Part shown: positions 61,291 through 64,000 of the stretch, piece by piece
Numbering within the stretch: position 1 is the stretch's first letter
How the letters are laid out: each line of letters begins with the position of its first letter
Assembly: GCF_039539965.1 (NCBI RefSeq)
Contig: NZ_BAABED010000001.1
Coordinates: forward strand, 868,001 to 932,000
Source of the DNA: Arthrobacter methylotrophus
Lineage (GTDB): Bacteria > Actinomycetota > Actinomycetes > Actinomycetales > Micrococcaceae
DNA: 64,000 nucleotides
Reading direction: 5' to 3'
Made by a program: the position numbers and the translations under genes
The notes under the pieces: generated by a model
The model's input: only the letters and a program-made list of their open reading frames with translations
Databases searched by the model: none
What the model was told of the DNA's origin: nothing

Positions 61291-62529
61291 CTAGACGTCC
61301 TTGGTGTCCTGCAGGGGAGCGGGTTCCACTACCTGGAGGGCCGTCGTCGACGTGTCTTCTGTCTCGGATGGCGCCTCCGGCGTCGATTCGGCACCGCTCG
61401 CGGGTTCTGCTGGAAGCACAGGGGCCGTTTCCGGCAACGGTTGTACGGTAACTGCCGGTGCAGTGATGTCTGGTACGGGTACCACCGTAACCGATGGGGT
61501 TGCGGCTTCCGTCGTCGGACCGGCTGGCTGAATGGCCTCCGGGATGGCTGCCGCACTTACCGCGGGCTTCACGGGGTCCTCGCCTGGAGCCGCGGCTTCC
61601 TCGGCTGCCAAGGCGTTCTGTTCCTCGATATCGTCGGCGAGGGACGTGAGCATGGCCTCAGCCTCGGCCGTCATTTCACTGTGGCCTGCCGCCAAGGCCT
61701 TGACGAGATACTGTGCCAGGGCGAATTCGGCGAGAAGGGCTGAACGACGCAACAGGTGGCCATCAGGGGTGTCCCGCCGGGCTTTCGTATAGTGCCGCAG
61801 CACGGACTCCACAAATGCTTGTTCGTTCGAGGCCACGAGCCAGGCGAAGTCATCGGCAGGATCGCCGATGCGGAGCTCGGTCCATCCCGTCACGGCCGTG
61901 ACACTGTCGCCGTCGATCAACAAATTGTCCTCATGGAGATCGCCGTGAACCACGCACGGGTTGAAGCGCCACAGCGCCACGTCCTCAAGTGCGTGCTCCC
62001 AACGGCGCAGCAGGGCAGGCGGAATCTTGCCCGTGGTGGCGGCCTGGTCCAGCTCGTTCAGCTTGCGCTGGCGGAATTCGTTCGCCGTGTAGCTGGGAAG
62101 ATCGGCGTTGTTGACGATGGGCTGGGGGAGGTCATGGATGGCCGCCAGTGCGGTCGCGATCTCCTTGGCCAAGGTGTCATTGCACGTGGACAGCTCTTCG
62201 ATGCTGCGGGTGGACCCGCCCAAGTGGGCGTAGACAAAGGTGCTCAGTGCACCTTGGCGCACTGTCCCGGCCACAGTCGGCATTAGGAAGGGCAGCTCGG
62301 CCCGGATGGCCGGGGCGAAGGCACGCAGGATCATGAATTCGGTCTCCAGCCGGGCGCTGGCTTCCGGATGGCGTGGTGAACGAACGCGCCAACGTTTGCC
62401 TTCCGAGTCCAGCAGAAGCGCCGAATCGAAATCGGCAGCATCATCCGGGGCGGAGGCGGCAGCCGTCGGCGTCAGGCCGGGCACCGCCGCAGTTGCTATG
62501 GCGGCCAGTTCGAACGGTGTTCTTCTCAC
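61291..62529 (-). CDS. APH-like phosphotransferase, putative pseudokinase
   Basis: The 412 residues have an aminoglycoside/macrolide phosphotransferase fold. The Brenner motif HGDLHEDN (195-202) is complete. The next motif, normally IDW with the metal-binding Asp, reads TGW (214-216), while GDPADDFAWL is kept. Loss of that Asp should cripple phosphate transfer. The last 120 residues are a Pro/Ala/Glu/Val/Thr-rich disordered tail. The frame opens at 62637; GTG at 62529, with TACCGT seven bases upstream, gives a normal MRRTPFELAA start. It sits between adnB and nudC, where mycobacteria have a channel gene. Resistance function is unlikely. Confidence 0.75.
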   Translation of the reverse strand: MRRTPFELAAIATAAVPGLTPTAAASAPDDAADFDSALLLDSEGKRWRVRSPRHPEASARLETEFMILRAFAPAIRAELPFLMPTVAGTVRQGALSTFVYAHLGGSTRSIEELSTCNDTLAKEIATALAAIHDLPQPIVNNADLPSYTANEFRQRKLNELDQAATTGKIPPALLRRWEHALEDVALWRFNPCVVHGDLHEDNLLIDGDSVTAVTGWTELRIGDPADDFAWLVASNEQAFVESVLRHYTKARRDTPDGHLLRRSALLAEFALAQYLVKALAAGHSEMTAEAEAMLTSLADDIEEQNALAAEEAAAPGEDPVKPAVSAAAIPEAIQPAGPTTEAATPSVTVVPVPDITAPAVTVQPLPETAPVLPAEPASGAESTPEAPSETEDTSTTALQVVEPAPLQDTKDV

Positions 62530-62536
62530 GTGTTCC

Positions 62537-62542
62537 ACGGTA
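62537..62542 (-). promoter_or_regulatory. -10 box of the APH-like gene (leaderless)
   Basis: TACCGT on the minus strand, seven bases before the GTG at 62529. Confidence 0.4.
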
Positions 62543-62661
62543 GATTGACTGACGCCTGTGGGAGCGATGCAGTGCGGCGAGTCTTGAGATCCGCAAGAAA
62601 TCAGCAGGCAAGCAGTGTGCGGCGTCGATAGATCCAAATGTTATTTGTCGGTGGGAGTCAG

Positions 62662-62667
62662 TACGGT
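62662..62667 (+). promoter_or_regulatory. -10 box of nudC (leaderless)
   Basis: TACGGT, six bases before the nudC ATG at 62674. Confidence 0.45.
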
Positions 62668-62673
62668 AGGTAC

Positions 62674-63660
62674 ATGAGTTTCACCGAGTTCCGGGCACCG
62701 GCAAATCACCTGATAGACACCGTGCTTCCGGTGCGCGCCGCCATGATTGACCGGGGATCGGCCGAGCGCATGAAGTCAGGCATGCTTGACCACGTGATCT
62801 CCTCAGGCAAGGCCAAGGCCATGGTGTTGTCGCAGCGCCAAGCCTTGGTTGTCGATGACACCCTGTGGCTTGGTGACGCCGAGCCGCTTTTTGAAACCCT
62901 TCAGGCGGCCGGTGGACCGCTCACCGCCGTCTATCTCGGCCGGACGCTGGCTCCCTCATCGGTTCCCGCGCAAACACCCATCGTCCTCTTTGTGCCCAGG
63001 GAGCCGATCGCTCCTGGAACGGCGGGGCTTCCGGCCGATGGTACCTGGACAGGATTCCGGGACATCGCTGCGCGCCTTGGTTCCATCGACACTGCCTTGT
63101 TTGTCGAGGCCAGCGCCATTTCCAATTGGCATGCCACCCACACCCACTGTCCGCAGTGCGGGACTCCGACCGGAATTGAGGCCGGCGGTTGGGTGCGCCG
63201 GTGCCCGCGGGACAATTCCGAACACTATCCGCGGACAGACCCGGCCATCATTGTCACGGTGGTTGGCTCGGACGGCAGGTTGTTGCTCGGCGGAGGCGGG
63301 CCCGTTGACGCCAAGAACTATTCCACGTTGGCCGGCTTCGTTGAGCCAGGCGAATCGCTCGAACAGGCCGTTGTGCGGGAAATCGGTGAAGAGGTTGGTG
63401 TGCGGGTCACCGCTTGCCAGTATCTGGGCTCCCAGTCGTGGCCGTTTCCGGCCTCCCTCATGCTCGGGTTCACTGCCACCACGGACGACGCCGAAGCCCG
63501 GCCCGACGGCGTCGAGGTCACCCGGGCGCGCTGGTTCAGTCGCGCGGAACTCCAAGCAGCCGTGCTCGCCGGCGAGATCACGATCTCCACGAGGCTTTCG
63601 ATTGCGCGTTCCCTGATCGAGCACTGGTACGGCGGCGTCATCGAGGATCTCCAGCCGTGA
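62674..63660 (+). CDS. nudC: NAD+ diphosphatase NudC
   Basis: NudC cleaves NAD(H) to NMN and AMP and can remove NAD caps from RNA. The 328 residues comprise an N-terminal domain, a zinc ribbon ([34 protein letters not shown] by position about 163-195; only three Cys, the fourth ligand position being Asp) and a Nudix domain whose box runs [36 protein letters not shown] is the NudC-specific motif after the box. The frame opens at 62638; ATG 62674 is fixed by the promoter. The stop overlaps the helicase start as GTGA. Confidence 0.92.
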   Translation: MSFTEFRAPANHLIDTVLPVRAAMIDRGSAERMKSGMLDHVISSGKAKAMVLSQRQALVVDDTLWLGDAEPLFETLQAAGGPLTAVYLGRTLAPSSVPAQTPIVLFVPREPIAPGTAGLPADGTWTGFRDIAARLGSIDTALFVEASAISNWHATHTHCPQCGTPTGIEAGGWVRRCPRDNSEHYPRTDPAIIVTVVGSDGRLLLGGGGPVDAKNYSTLAGFVEPGESLEQAVVREIGEEVGVRVTACQYLGSQSWPFPASLMLGFTATTDDAEARPDGVEVTRARWFSRAELQAAVLAGEITISTRLSIARSLIEHWYGGVIEDLQP

Positions 63661-64000
63661 CAGACGGTATTTTCAGCGACACCGTTTCACTCGAGGACCG
63701 GATACTCGGCGGTCTTGACGCCGAGCAGAGGGAAGTCGCCAGCAACCTCAAAGGGCCCATGTGTGTCCTCGCTGGAGCGGGTACGGGAAAAACGCGGGCA
63801 ATTACCCACCGCATCGCCTACGGCGTCCACTCCGGCGTATACAGCCCCCAGCGTCTTTTGGCTGTTACCTTCACCTCCCGTGCCGCAGCCGAAATGCGCA
63901 GCCGGCTCCGGGATCTCGGCGTCGGAAACGTCCAAGCCCGTACTTTTCACGCTGCTGCGCTCAGGCAATTGCAGTTCTTCTGGCCGCAGGCCATCGGTGG
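63657..64000 (+). CDS. uvrD2: UvrD2-type ATP-dependent DNA helicase (5' part, cut by window end)
   Basis: Only the first 114 codons are present. GTG at 63657 overlaps the nudC stop as GTGA. The translation shows a superfamily 1 helicase start: [16 protein letters not shown] (Q-motif region), Walker [19 protein letters not shown] and motif Ia [18 protein letters not shown], then [15 protein letters not shown]. The order nudC-uvrD2 is that of Rv3199c-Rv3198c in M. tuberculosis, from memory, which favours UvrD2 over UvrD1/PcrA. The rest of the gene, including any HRDC domain that would prove UvrD2, lies outside. Confidence 0.82.
   Translation, partial: MTDGIFSDTVSLEDRILGGLDAEQREVASNLKGPMCVLAGAGTGKTRAITHRIAYGVHSGVYSPQRLLAVTFTSRAAAEMRSRLRDLGVGNVQARTFHAAALRQLQFFWPQAIG

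Noticed and set aside
61291..62529. Antibiotic resistance gene (aminoglycoside or macrolide phosphotransferase)
   Set aside because: The fold fits, but the metal-binding Asp is missing and the gene sits in a conserved repair neighbourhood rather than with mobile DNA.

Overview
The window looks like core chromosome of a high-G+C actinobacterium of the family Micrococcaceae (Arthrobacter, Pseudarthrobacter or Paenarthrobacter). The grounds are GC-rich codon use, actinobacterial-only families (DUF3117, DUF3107, MoeZ, AdnAB, ChdC/CpfC heme enzymes) and, from memory, gene order shared with Mycobacterium tuberculosis. I see no transposase, phage gene, CRISPR array, tRNA or rRNA. Almost every base is explained by about 57 genes.

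Layout. 0-2.2 kb: a TetR regulator, an unknown protein and an anchored lysozyme-like protein. 2.2-4.5 kb: divergent dapD/dapE for lysine and diaminopimelate. 4.5-7.8 kb: glutamate-type ABC importer gluABCD. 8-10.9 kb: LOG-family hydrolase, DivIVA-domain protein, PIG-V-like membrane mannosyltransferase, DUF3117. 10.9-17.8 kb: envelope-stress block (O-methyltransferase, sigE, membrane anti-sigma factor, tatB, mrp, DUF1003, MgtE-N/CBS protein, general stress protein), parallel to Rv1220c-Rv1234 but without htrA. 18-25 kb: aminopeptidase P, PHP phosphoesterase, an orphan beta-class DNA methyltransferase in operon with a DEAD-box helicase, and an RNase II/R-type enzyme. 25-28.9 kb: thiamine genes thiE and thiOSG under a TPP riboswitch, then a pterin dehydratase-VOC fusion. 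29-33.5 kb: second amino-acid ABC importer and a PYROXD2-like oxidoreductase. 33.6-37.2 kb: small membrane protein, DUF3107, TetR, MoeZ and an SDR.

37.4-48.9 kb holds a complete heme pathway from glutamyl-tRNA: hemA, divergent from hemE-cgoX, then chdC-cpfC-hemC-hemD-hemB-LLM oxidoreductase, then hemL. The enzymes are those of the coproporphyrin-dependent route. 49-52.8 kb: exported GH3-like protein and a third amino-acid ABC importer. 53.1-64 kb: DNA-repair block (DEDDh exonuclease, alkyltransferase-like protein, AdnA-AdnB, an APH-like putative pseudokinase, NudC and the start of a UvrD2-type helicase), parallel to Rv3204-Rv3198c.

The strongest pattern beyond the genes is in the start sites. 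At least 15 genes have a TANNNT -10 box ending 5-7 bases before the start codon and no ribosome binding site, which implies leaderless mRNAs; it also fixes several start codons. Other unexplained structure: a perfect 18-bp dyad before chdC, a 66-bp palindrome beside a duplicated scrap of the methyltransferase 3' end, an orphan operator-like dyad after the SDR gene, a palindrome between the TetR and moeZ genes, and a hairpin that would mask the GH3 ribosome binding site. I found no convincing new multi-gene defence or biosynthetic system.
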